Of a stretch of DNA of 64,000 nt, positions 35,838 through 43,028 are shown one piece after another. The notes beneath the pieces are model-generated. The model was given only the letters and a program-made list of their open reading frames with translations. It did no database searches and was not told the origin of the DNA. Numbering within the stretch: the first letter of the stretch is position 1; each line of letters opens with the position of its first letter. The stretch is from Paenibacillus phytohabitans (GTDB lineage Bacteria; Bacillota; Bacilli; Paenibacillales; Paenibacillaceae). The stretch lies in assembly GCF_013141775.1 (NCBI RefSeq), contig NZ_WHOB01000029.1:62001-126000 (forward strand). Direction: 5' to 3'. The translations under genes and the position numbers were made by a program.

Positions 35838-36833
35838 ATGGAACGCGAATTGGCACTGGAAATTGTACGGGTCACTGAATTGGGTGCTTTATCCTCAGCA
35901 CGCTGGATTGGCCGGGGCGACAAGAATGCGGCAGATGATGCTGCCACAACCGCAATCCGTTCCATGTTCGATTCTGTCTCCATTGACGGAACCGTAGTGA
36001 TCGGCGAAGGCGAGATGGATGAGGCGCCGATGCTCTATATCGGAGAACGTGTCGGTAACCGGAATGGCCCTTCCGTCGATGTAGCGGTAGATCCGCTGGA
36101 AGGGACCGAGGTCGTCGCCTGCGGACTGCATAATGCACAGTCGGTGATTGCAATTGCTGACAAGGGCAGCCTGCTGCATGCGCCGGATATCTATATGGAG
36201 AAGCTGGCCTGCGGACCGGAGCTGGCCGGTAAGCTAAGCCTGGACGATCCGGCCGAAGTAACGCTGCGCAAAGCCGGCATGATTACCGGCAAAGCGCTCT
36301 CCGAGCTGACGGTGATGGTGCTGGACCGCAAGCGGCATGAAGGCTTGATCAGCATCCTGCGTGAAGCAGGCGTGCGCATCAAGCTGATCAATCACGGCGA
36401 TGTCGCCGGGGCAATAGCCGCTGCGCTGCCGGACAGCGATGTAGATCTGTACATGGGCTCCGGCGGAGCACCGGAAGGTGTACTCGCCGCCGCCGCACTG
36501 CGCTGCCTGGGCGGCGAGCTTCAGGGCAGGCTGCTGCCCGAAGGCCCCTTCGAGATGCAGCGCTGCCTGCAGATGGGTCTGGACAATCCGGCACGGGTGC
36601 TGTCCATGGAGGATATGGTCGGCACCGGCGATGTCATCTTCGCCGCCACCGGGGTAACCTCCGGCGAGTTCCTCAGCGGCGTCCGCTTCATCGGCAAGGA
36701 ACGCGCCGAGACCCATTCGGTGATCATGCGGGCGCAGAGCCGTACGATCCGCTACATCCGCAGCATTCATTTCCTGCCGGGCAAAGAGATTCCGGCTGTT
36801 ACTCCGGCCAGAGCCAATGCGGCCTTTATGTAG
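35838..36833 (+). CDS. glpX: Class II fructose-1,6-bisphosphatase
   Basis: The 331-residue protein matches GlpX: ELALEIVRVTELGALSSARW at the N-terminus, the metal site VIGEGEMDEAPML, then DPLEGTE and MGSGGAPEGVLAAAALRC. It dephosphorylates fructose-1,6-bisphosphate in gluconeogenesis. ATG 35838 follows GGAGGG by 8 nt. The gap from the PPDK regulator is 34 nt, so ccpN-ppsR-glpX form one operon that puts a gluconeogenic enzyme next to two regulators of the same pathway. Confidence 0.93.
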   Translation: MERELALEIVRVTELGALSSARWIGRGDKNAADDAATTAIRSMFDSVSIDGTVVIGEGEMDEAPMLYIGERVGNRNGPSVDVAVDPLEGTEVVACGLHNAQSVIAIADKGSLLHAPDIYMEKLACGPELAGKLSLDDPAEVTLRKAGMITGKALSELTVMVLDRKRHEGLISILREAGVRIKLINHGDVAGAIAAALPDSDVDLYMGSGGAPEGVLAAAALRCLGGELQGRLLPEGPFEMQRCLQMGLDNPARVLSMEDMVGTGDVIFAATGVTSGEFLSGVRFIGKERAETHSVIMRAQSRTIRYIRSIHFLPGKEIPAVTPARANAAFM

Positions 36834-36852
36834 GCACAGGGGCAGCGGATAA

Positions 36853-37031
36853 TTGTATTTCGTACAGTTAAAACAAGTTATACGCCCAGATTTATTACGC
36901 TAAGTGTATTCTGTACAGCTAAAATAGCATGAGGTGAGCCTTTTGAGAGAAACTGGTCAATATAATTGTATAAAGTGCAACTAAAGCACTTCCCGGGCAA
37001 TTATCAGTGATTTTAGTTGCAGAAAATACAG
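36853..37031 (+). repeat. Phased palindromic intergenic element, copy E (type II)
   Basis: Four modules lie at 36853 (TTGTATTTCGTACAG), 36904 (GTGTATTCTGTACAG), 36966 (TTGTATAAAGTGCAA) and 37017 (TTGCAGAAAATACAG), with spacings of 51, 62 and 51 bp exactly as in copy D, although the sequence between modules is quite different. It starts 20 bp after the glpX stop. Confidence 0.85.
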
Positions 37032-37111
37032 TTAAAGCCTCGCCGGATTGGGCCCTTTGCTTCAAGCTGAATTTCATTCTGATCCGAAGATTACCGGTTC
37101 AATGAATATAC

Positions 37112-37163
37112 AAAAGGGTTTCCGTGAAGTCCGGCTGGACTTCGCGGAAACCCTTTTATTTTC
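37112..37163. terminator. Long bidirectional terminator between glpX and the stress gene
   Basis: AAAAGGGTTTCCGTGAAGTCC pairs over about 21 bp with its complement ending in GGAAACCCTTTT (37112-37157), with one G-U pair and a short GGCT loop, and T-rich flanks on both strands. Confidence 0.88.
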
Positions 37164-37274
37164 TCGCTGAAACAGTTCCATGCTTAAAGTGACGGCAAAA
37201 CCGTTCCCACTCGCTTTAGCCTAATGACAAATCCCGTCATCTAGCCTGTCAGAATGTTATAACGTCCCTGCTAT

Positions 37275-38453
37275 TTAACGGCTGCGGCTGTGGTCTCTCA
37301 GCAGCTCGTCACTGCCGTCCACCTTCACATCACCGCTCTTGTCGACCCGTGCTTCCTCGCGTCTGACCGTATCCTGTACCTGCTCGGTTCCCTGAATCTC
37401 ACGTTTGTGAATTTCGACTTCACCGGTAACGACCGTATTCTTACGGACCTCCACCTGCTCCTCGCTCACCGGAATTCGGATCGTTTCATCCGCGCCAACC
37501 GGCTCTGCTGTTGTGTCATTATTGACGGCACGCCGCTCAATGACAATCTCTTCATGGGTAACCGGGACATTGATCGTTTTCTGCTCTTCGATGATTTCCT
37601 TGTGTACGTTGACCTCACCGGTCTGCACCTTGTTCTTGGATACATCCAGCTGTTCTTCACGCAAACGCAGCTTGCGGTCTTCATCCAGATCATTGAACCC
37701 GCCAGTTCGTGTACTATCCAGCGTCCCGTCTATGCCATTCGGCGTACCGGAATATACATCTCCCGTCATTCCCGGCCGGTTCACATCATCCAGTGCTCTT
37801 GTCCCCGGGAGATCATGCTCCGTTGCCGAATTCATCGTATCCAGCCCTGTATCGTCCCTGCCTTCAAGACCGGAGCCGTTGAACGCGGCATCCACGGTAT
37901 CTGTTACCGAATGACGTGCGGTATCCGCAGCATCGCCGGTTGTATTAGGATCATCCATATAACGGTCTGCGTTCGCTGAATTATGGTTGCGGAAAATGGA
38001 GTATACATCACTTGCCCGCGTGTTATCTGCATCAACCATGACTAGAATGCGACCTTCATTCACATAGTTGTCGTAACTCTCTGCTTCATCCTCGGGAATA
38101 CCCAGCCCGATCAGACCGCCCACAAGCCCGCCTGTTCCTGCACCCACGGCTACTCCCGTCAATGTCGCGGCAATCGGTCCGGCAGCAATAATCGGCCCGA
38201 TCCCCGGTATCGCCAGTGCGCCGATGCCTGCCAGCAGCCCGGTGACACCGCCGAGTATACCGCCTGTTGCTGCACCGGATGCCATGCCTTCAGGCGCCTT
38301 GGTTCCTGTCTCATCACTGATCGCTTCAACATCCCGTTTGTTTCTCGCTATCACTGAGATATCCTCTGTCAGAAACCCGTGACTCTTCAGGTCTTCAATG
38401 GCCCGTGAAGCTTCATGCTCGGTATAGAATACACCTACAATTTTCTTGTTCAT
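37275..38453 (-). CDS. General stress protein 17M/YsnF-like protein (DUF2382)
   Basis: The 392-residue protein has an N-terminal general-stress-17M (YflT) domain (VGVFYTEHEASRAIEDL) with a glycine/alanine-rich hydrophobic hairpin (about 60-115). A long acidic linker (about 150-250) follows, then a DUF2382/YsnF domain of repeated beta-strand units (EEQLDVSKNKVQTGEV, SEEQVEVRKNTVVTGEV). Proteins of this type are stress-induced, and the hairpin may associate with membranes. GGGAGG precedes the ATG. The two YsnF units are recognisably internal repeats. Confidence 0.85.
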   Translation of the reverse strand: MNKKIVGVFYTEHEASRAIEDLKSHGFLTEDISVIARNKRDVEAISDETGTKAPEGMASGAATGGILGGVTGLLAGIGALAIPGIGPIIAAGPIAATLTGVAVGAGTGGLVGGLIGLGIPEDEAESYDNYVNEGRILVMVDADNTRASDVYSIFRNHNSANADRYMDDPNTTGDAADTARHSVTDTVDAAFNGSGLEGRDDTGLDTMNSATEHDLPGTRALDDVNRPGMTGDVYSGTPNGIDGTLDSTRTGGFNDLDEDRKLRLREEQLDVSKNKVQTGEVNVHKEIIEEQKTINVPVTHEEIVIERRAVNNDTTAEPVGADETIRIPVSEEQVEVRKNTVVTGEVEIHKREIQGTEQVQDTVRREEARVDKSGDVKVDGSDELLRDHSRSR

Positions 38454-38749
38454 AACGATTCCCTCCTGGTAGCTTATTTTGTGAATAAGGTTAGTCTCAC
38501 TTTAACTTTCACATCCCTTACTTAACCAAACAGGCATCCGCGAAACTGATATTTTATAAACTTGTAAACGTAACCTCAAAATTATTTATGAAACAGGAAA
38601 TAATCGGGGAAATAATTTCCAAGCGGATTTCCTCCTGCATTCCGGACACATTTTACTCATATTCCCCGTTTCGGAGTCAGCATAGATAACACTTAATTAT
38701 CCGCCTCATGGCATTTATTAAGCCTTTTAGAACAATGGTCTCAACCGCA
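38454..38749. other. Intergenic region without recognised features
   Basis: Between the divergent stress gene and the 2Fe-2S protein gene the DNA is AT-rich. I looked for a sigma-B promoter for the stress gene (GTTT then GGGTAT) and found only words with wrong spacing. No repeats, ORFs or hairpins are convincing. Confidence 0.5.
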
Positions 38750-38777
38750 TTACAGCACCGCCAAAAGAGGCTATACT
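38750..38777 (+). promoter_or_regulatory. Possible promoter for the 2Fe-2S protein gene
   Basis: TTACAG (38750-38755) and TATACT (38772-38777) are 16 bp apart, about 50 bp before the start codon. Confidence 0.4.
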
Positions 38778-38825
38778 CCTCATAAGACAGGTCAGCCACT
38801 CAGATATCTTTTAGGGGGAACCGCG

Positions 38826-39137
38826 ATGAATATGCGTTTGAAGGTGCTCAAGAAACATTTACTTTTCTGCTGCAGCGAACACTGCAATAACCAGGATGTT
38901 GAAGAGGTCATGCAGGAATTCAAAGAGCAGATGGTGGAACACGGGATTAACAAAACGGTCAAAATCAACAAAACCAGCTGCCTCGGCCTATGCGGCAACG
39001 GGCCTTTTGTCATCGTGTATCCTGACGGAATCTGGTACTACAATGTAACCACCGACGATGTGGCGCGCATTGTGGAGGAGCATCTTGTGAACGGTGTGCC
39101 TGTGGAAGAGCTCGTTATGCTCAAAATGGAAGCCTGA
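38826..39137 (+). CDS. Thioredoxin-like [2Fe-2S] ferredoxin
   Basis: The 103-residue protein has the thioredoxin-like ferredoxin pattern with Cys pairs CCSEHC (residues 15-20) and SCLGLCGNGP (about 51-60) and then VYPDGIWYYNV, as in NuoE-like and Shethna-type proteins. It should bind one 2Fe-2S cluster and carry electrons or sense redox. There is no partner subunit nearby. AGGGGGAA precedes ATG 38826; a second in-frame ATG lies two codons later. Confidence 0.85.
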   Translation: MNMRLKVLKKHLLFCCSEHCNNQDVEEVMQEFKEQMVEHGINKTVKINKTSCLGLCGNGPFVIVYPDGIWYYNVTTDDVARIVEEHLVNGVPVEELVMLKMEA

Positions 39138-39211
39138 CCCTGCCGAAGCTCCGGCATCTGTGTTATGAAATATGTACGTATGGTCCCTCTCCCTTTCAGC
39201 GGAGCCGGGAC

Positions 39212-39313
39212 TTTTTGCGGTTGATCTGCCTTGGGGTCCCCGCAAAGTACCTGAGTAATCATCGAAGCCAGAGCCCCACTTTGTGGGGTTATTTTGCGGT
39301 TGATCAGCCTTGG
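39212..39313. repeat. 23-bp direct repeat pair flanking a terminator
   Basis: TTTTGCGGTTGATC(T/A)GCCTTGG occurs at 39212-39234 and 39291-39313, 79 bp apart and nearly identical. The second copy overlaps the promoter of the AraC gene. Confidence 0.6.
39274..39296 (+). terminator. Short rho-independent terminator
   Basis: CCCCAC (39274-39279), a TTT loop, GTGGGG (39283-39288) and then TTATTTT. It closes the 2Fe-2S protein gene. Confidence 0.6.
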
Positions 39314-39330
39314 TGAAACTGATGTATAAT
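39300..39330 (+). promoter_or_regulatory. Candidate promoter of the AraC-family gene
   Basis: The -10 box TATAAT (39325-39330) is perfect; the best -35 is TTGATC (39300-39305), with a long 19-bp spacer. Confidence 0.45.
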
Positions 39331-39387
39331 GGGGAATATACGCTTTTTAGGCAAAGAACACTCCCTATACAGGAAAGAGGCTGAAGC

Positions 39388-40233
39388 ATGGCCATATTCA
39401 AATATAATTCCCATCGTCCACACCGCACCAGTCCCGATCTACATCTCCATTATTGGGGACAGGAGCAATGCGCACCCGGCCATTCCGTCGGACCCGGGGT
39501 CCGTGATTTGTACAAAATCCACTTCATTCACGAAGGCACCGGCAAAGTTATTGTCGGGGAAGCGAGCCACACGCTGGGGGCAGGACAAGCCTTCCTCACC
39601 TATCCCCATGTTGTGACGCATTATGCCGCAGACCAGGACAGCCCCTGGACCTATTCATGGATTGCTTTTACCGGAGAAGAAGCCGGATATCTGTTGTCGC
39701 GGACTTCGCTGTCGCCGGAGCAGCCGGTGTTCCCGATGGATCAAGAGCTGATGCCCTCTCTATTCGGGAGGCTGTCTGAAGCCGCCGATTGCCAGGATGT
39801 GCTGGATCTGCCGCTCAAGGTAATCCTCTATGAGTTCTTATCCCTGCTGCTGCGCACGGTTCCGGCCACTGCAAACCTGGTGATTCCGCGTCAAAAGAGT
39901 GTCTATGTCGAGCAATGCCTCCACTACCTGCATGCCCATTACTGTGAGAATGTCACCGTGGAGAGCATGTCCGCTTCTCTGAAGCTGGACCGCAAGTACC
40001 TCTCCACATTGTTCAAACGGACGATCGGTCTGCCGCCGCAGCAGTATCTGCTTAATTTCCGGATTGCCAAGGCCTGCGAATTGCTGACCGAGACCAGCTG
40101 TACCATCGGCGAAATCTCGCATTCTGTCGGGTATCAGGACGCACTGCTCTTTTCCCGTATGTTCAAAAAGGTTAAAGGCTGCTCCCCCAAAGAATACCGC
40201 ATCCGCCACACCGATACTGACATTGTTCTATAA
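39388..40233 (+). CDS. AraC family transcriptional regulator with cupin domain
   Basis: The 281-residue protein has an N-terminal cupin/AraC-binding domain (residues about 30-120, VRDLYKIHFIHEGTGKVIVG) and a C-terminal double helix-turn-helix (about 180-275) with LKLDRKYLSTLFKRTIGLPP and the signature FSRMFKKVKGCSPKEYR. It probably senses a sugar and controls nearby genes; the aldo-keto reductase that follows on the same strand is a candidate target. AGGAAAGAGG precedes the ATG. Confidence 0.88.
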   Translation: MAIFKYNSHRPHRTSPDLHLHYWGQEQCAPGHSVGPGVRDLYKIHFIHEGTGKVIVGEASHTLGAGQAFLTYPHVVTHYAADQDSPWTYSWIAFTGEEAGYLLSRTSLSPEQPVFPMDQELMPSLFGRLSEAADCQDVLDLPLKVILYEFLSLLLRTVPATANLVIPRQKSVYVEQCLHYLHAHYCENVTVESMSASLKLDRKYLSTLFKRTIGLPPQQYLLNFRIAKACELLTETSCTIGEISHSVGYQDALLFSRMFKKVKGCSPKEYRIRHTDTDIVL

Positions 40234-40392
40234 ACATCATCCATGCTGACATACGATTATCCGCACGGATTCGCTACAATAAGGAGGTGGCCCGGCCGGA
40301 GAAGCAAACGCTAACATTCCCCGGATAGGGAGCGCCAGTTTGTACACATTAATCACAGAACACACTAACCAACAAATTGTAGGAGGTAAAAT

Positions 40393-41382
40393 ATGTATAT
40401 CGCAAGTCCTGAACGCTATGACACTATGAAATATAACCGCACCGGCCGCAGCGGCCTGCTGCTCCCGGCGATTTCGCTTGGACTCTGGCATAATTTCGGC
40501 GGCAACGATGTGTTCGAGAACGGCCGGGCTATGGTCCGCCGCGCTTTTGACCTGGGGATTACCCACTTCGATCTCGCCAATAACTACGGTCCGCCCGCAG
40601 GCTCCGCCGAAGAGAGCTTCGGACAGATTCTGAAGAAGGATCTCGCCGCATACCGCGATGAGCTGATCATCTCCAGCAAAGCCGGCTACTATATGTGGCC
40701 CGGCCCATACGGCGAATGGGGCTCCAAGAAGAATCTCGTATCCAGTCTGGATCAGAGTCTGAAGCGGCTGGGCCTGGATTATGTGGATATCTACTATCAC
40801 CACCGTCCGGATCCGAATACACCGCTCGAAGAAACCATGTCTGCACTGGATCTGCTAGTACGCCAGGGTAAAGCGCTGTATGTCGGTATTTCGAACTACA
40901 AGCCTGAAGAAGCGCGTGAAGCCGCGCAGATTCTCCGCCGTCTCGGCACTCCCTGCCTGATTCATCAGCCGAACTATTCGATGATGTCACGCTGGATCGA
41001 AGACGGGCTGCAGGATGTGCTCGCTGAAGAAGGCATCGGCACTATCGCCTTCTCTCCGCTGCAAAAGGGTATCCTGACCGACCGTTACCTGAAAGGCATT
41101 ACCGCGGATTCCCGCGCAGCCGGACCAAGCGTGTTCCTCTCCGAGAAGGAAATCACGGCCGAGGTGATCGCCAAGGTAAGCAAGCTGAACGATATTGCCG
41201 CTGCCCGCGGACAGAAGATGTCCCAGCTCGCCTTATCCTGGGTACTCCGCGGCGGCAAAGTGACCTCCGCCCTGATCGGCGCGAGCAAAGTCAGCCAGAT
41301 CGAAGATGCTGTAGCTTCCCTGAATGCGCCTGAACTCAGCGCAGAAGAGCTGGAGCAGATCGAGAACATTCTGCGCGGATAA
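40393..41382 (+). CDS. Aldo-keto reductase (YghZ-like)
   Basis: The 329-residue TIM-barrel protein has the AKR catalytic residues Asp in FDLANNYG, Lys in SSKAGYYMWPGPYG and His in IYYHHRPD. The closest pattern is the YghZ/GPR-type reductase of L-glyceraldehyde-3-phosphate and related aldehydes, with an NADPH site near GASKVSQIEDAV. AGGAGG is 6 nt before the ATG. A strong terminator follows. Confidence 0.9.
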   Translation: MYIASPERYDTMKYNRTGRSGLLLPAISLGLWHNFGGNDVFENGRAMVRRAFDLGITHFDLANNYGPPAGSAEESFGQILKKDLAAYRDELIISSKAGYYMWPGPYGEWGSKKNLVSSLDQSLKRLGLDYVDIYYHHRPDPNTPLEETMSALDLLVRQGKALYVGISNYKPEEAREAAQILRRLGTPCLIHQPNYSMMSRWIEDGLQDVLAEEGIGTIAFSPLQKGILTDRYLKGITADSRAAGPSVFLSEKEITAEVIAKVSKLNDIAAARGQKMSQLALSWVLRGGKVTSALIGASKVSQIEDAVASLNAPELSAEELEQIENILRG

Positions 41383-41425
41383 TCCGGCGTCTGGAAGGCT
41401 GAAAGACAACATTTACGATTACTTA

Positions 41426-41480
41426 TAACGGCAATCCTGCCCGCCCGGCTGACAGCCAGCGGCGGCGGGATTGCCGTTTT
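41426..41480 (+). terminator. Rho-independent terminator
   Basis: AACGGCAATCCTGCCCGCC pairs with GGCGGCGGGATTGCCGTT, with one unpaired base, followed by TT. It closes the first aldo-keto reductase gene. Confidence 0.8.
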
Positions 41481-41492
41481 GGCGTATCAGGA

Positions 41493-41501
41493 TGATATAA
41501 T
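41493..41501 (+). promoter_or_regulatory. Extended -10 promoter of the second aldo-keto reductase gene
   Basis: TGATATAAT is a perfect extended -10 element (TGnTATAAT), 39 bp before the start codon. The -35 region is poor, with TTGCCG 19 bp upstream of the TATAAT. Confidence 0.55.
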
Positions 41502-41539
41502 AGACACACAATTACAGTAACGAAAGGACGTCAGGTCAG

Positions 41540-42448
41540 ATGAACACTAACCGTTTGGGACAATCTGATTTATATGTAAGCGCCATGGGCCTCGGCTGTA
41601 TGACGCTGGGGACGGATGAGGTGAAGGCCGCTGCTATTATTCACGAAGCGCTTGATCACGGAATCAATTTCCTGGATACCGCCGATCTCTACGATGAAGG
41701 CCGCAATGAGGAAATCGTCGGCCAGGCGATCCGGCACCGCCGTGCAGATATAATTCTGGCCACCAAAGTGGGCAACCGCAGAATACCCGGCCAAGAGGGC
41801 TGGAGCTGGGATGCTTCCAAAAGCTATATCCGCTCGGCGGTGAAAGAGAGTCTGCGCAGGCTGCAGACCGATTATATCGATCTGTATCAGCTGCACGGGG
41901 GAACGCTGGAAGATGAGATTGACGAGACTATCGAAGCTTTTGAAGAGCTGAAGCAGGAAGGAGTAATCCGTCATTACGGGATTTCCTCCATCCGGCCGAA
42001 TGTCATCCGGGAATATGTGCAGCGCTCGGGCATAGTCAGTGTGATGAGCCAGTACAGCATCCTCGACAGACGCCCGGAGGAGAGCATCCTTCCGCTGCTG
42101 GCCCGGGAGGGTATCAGCCTGATTGCGCGGGGACCGCTGGCCAGCGGTATCCTGACAGAACATGGCCGCAGCAAGGCGGAGCGGGCATATCTGGACTATA
42201 CTGCTGCGGAGCTGTCAGAGCTGCACGGCCAGCTGATGCAGCAGACTACCCTCACCCGCACCTTGACGCAGACAGCGCTGCAATATCCGCTGGCTGATCC
42301 TGCCATTGCCGCGATTATTCCGGGGGCGAGCAGCCTTGCGCAGCTGCGGCAGAATATTGCATCCGCTACCTCACCGCCGCTCTCTGCCCTTGAGCTAGAG
42401 GCTGTCCGTAAGGTGAGCAAGGCAGGACGGTATACAGTGCACTTGTAG
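41540..42448 (+). CDS. Aldo-keto reductase (general)
   Basis: The 302-residue protein has the AKR tetrad: Asp in FLDTADLYDEG, Lys in LATKVGNR and His in LYQLHGGTL. It belongs to the broad YajO/YdhF-like group of NADPH-dependent reductases of sugars and aldehydes. The cofactor motif is IPGASSLAQLRQNI. It is distinct from the upstream reductase and has its own promoter and terminator, so the two are not an operon. Confidence 0.9.
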   Translation: MNTNRLGQSDLYVSAMGLGCMTLGTDEVKAAAIIHEALDHGINFLDTADLYDEGRNEEIVGQAIRHRRADIILATKVGNRRIPGQEGWSWDASKSYIRSAVKESLRRLQTDYIDLYQLHGGTLEDEIDETIEAFEELKQEGVIRHYGISSIRPNVIREYVQRSGIVSVMSQYSILDRRPEESILPLLAREGISLIARGPLASGILTEHGRSKAERAYLDYTAAELSELHGQLMQQTTLTRTLTQTALQYPLADPAIAAIIPGASSLAQLRQNIASATSPPLSALELEAVRKVSKAGRYTVHL

Positions 42449-42483
42449 AGTTGAATGATTCCAAAGCCAAAGTAGCTGCCTTT

Positions 42484-42524
42484 GAAGCTGCAGGAAATCT
42501 GCAGTCATTGGACAGCTTCTTTTT
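42484..42524 (+). terminator. Rho-independent terminator
   Basis: GAAGCTG (42484-42490) pairs with CAGCTTC (42513-42519), with an inner CTGCAG hairpin and a following T-run. Confidence 0.7.
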
Positions 42525-42567
42525 CATACCTCCGGGGAACAAGTTTGAATTACAGCGATAAATCCGG

Positions 42568-42861
42568 TTAACCGTGCTTTCTCTTCTTAACGATCCATAT
42601 AATCACCGAAGCGGCAAATACCAGGGCAGTAATGAGCCATGTCAGCAAAAAGGCCATACCCAGCCCAATATTCGCATCGAGCGCGTCTCTTCTGCTCTCC
42701 AGCACCAGCATCACCGCGAGCGGCGCCCCGCTGGCAATCAGCAGAACCGTCATACTGTAACGGGCAAAGTTCGTCCGTTTGTGAATGGCAGCATACAAGC
42801 TTATGAAACCAATAACCAGAAGTACAAATGTCAGCAAAGCTTCCCAGGTTAGTCTGTCCAT
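42568..42861 (-). CDS. Hypothetical small membrane protein
   Basis: The 97-residue protein has three predicted membrane helices (about 7-26, 35-53 and 67-90) and a short basic C-terminus (KKRKHG). ATG 42861 is preceded by GGAAGGTG. I do not recognise the family. It stands alone between two terminators. Confidence 0.65.
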   Translation of the reverse strand: MDRLTWEALLTFVLLVIGFISLYAAIHKRTNFARYSMTVLLIASGAPLAVMLVLESRRDALDANIGLGMAFLLTWLITALVFAASVIIWIVKKRKHG

Positions 42862-42972
42862 CAAATCACACCTTCCATCTTCAAGCTAGCGCTCTATGAA
42901 TCGCTGGGATAACAGCCAGTATAGCCGCTTTGGGAAGCAGACGCAAATCGTGCCTCGCTTCCATTTCAATAC

Positions 42973-43005
42973 AAAAAACCGCCTGGTGTCTGCACCACAG
43001 GCGGT
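42973..43005 (-). terminator. Rho-independent terminator of the SLH protein gene
   Basis: On the minus strand ACCGCCTG pairs with CAGGCGGT, followed by TTTTTG. Confidence 0.85.
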
Positions 43006-43028
43006 CTGAATATTGAGAATCAATAAAA

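Noticed and set aside
38454..38825. Sigma-B promoter for the general stress protein gene
   Set aside because: GTTT and GGG-containing words exist on the minus strand but with wrong spacing.
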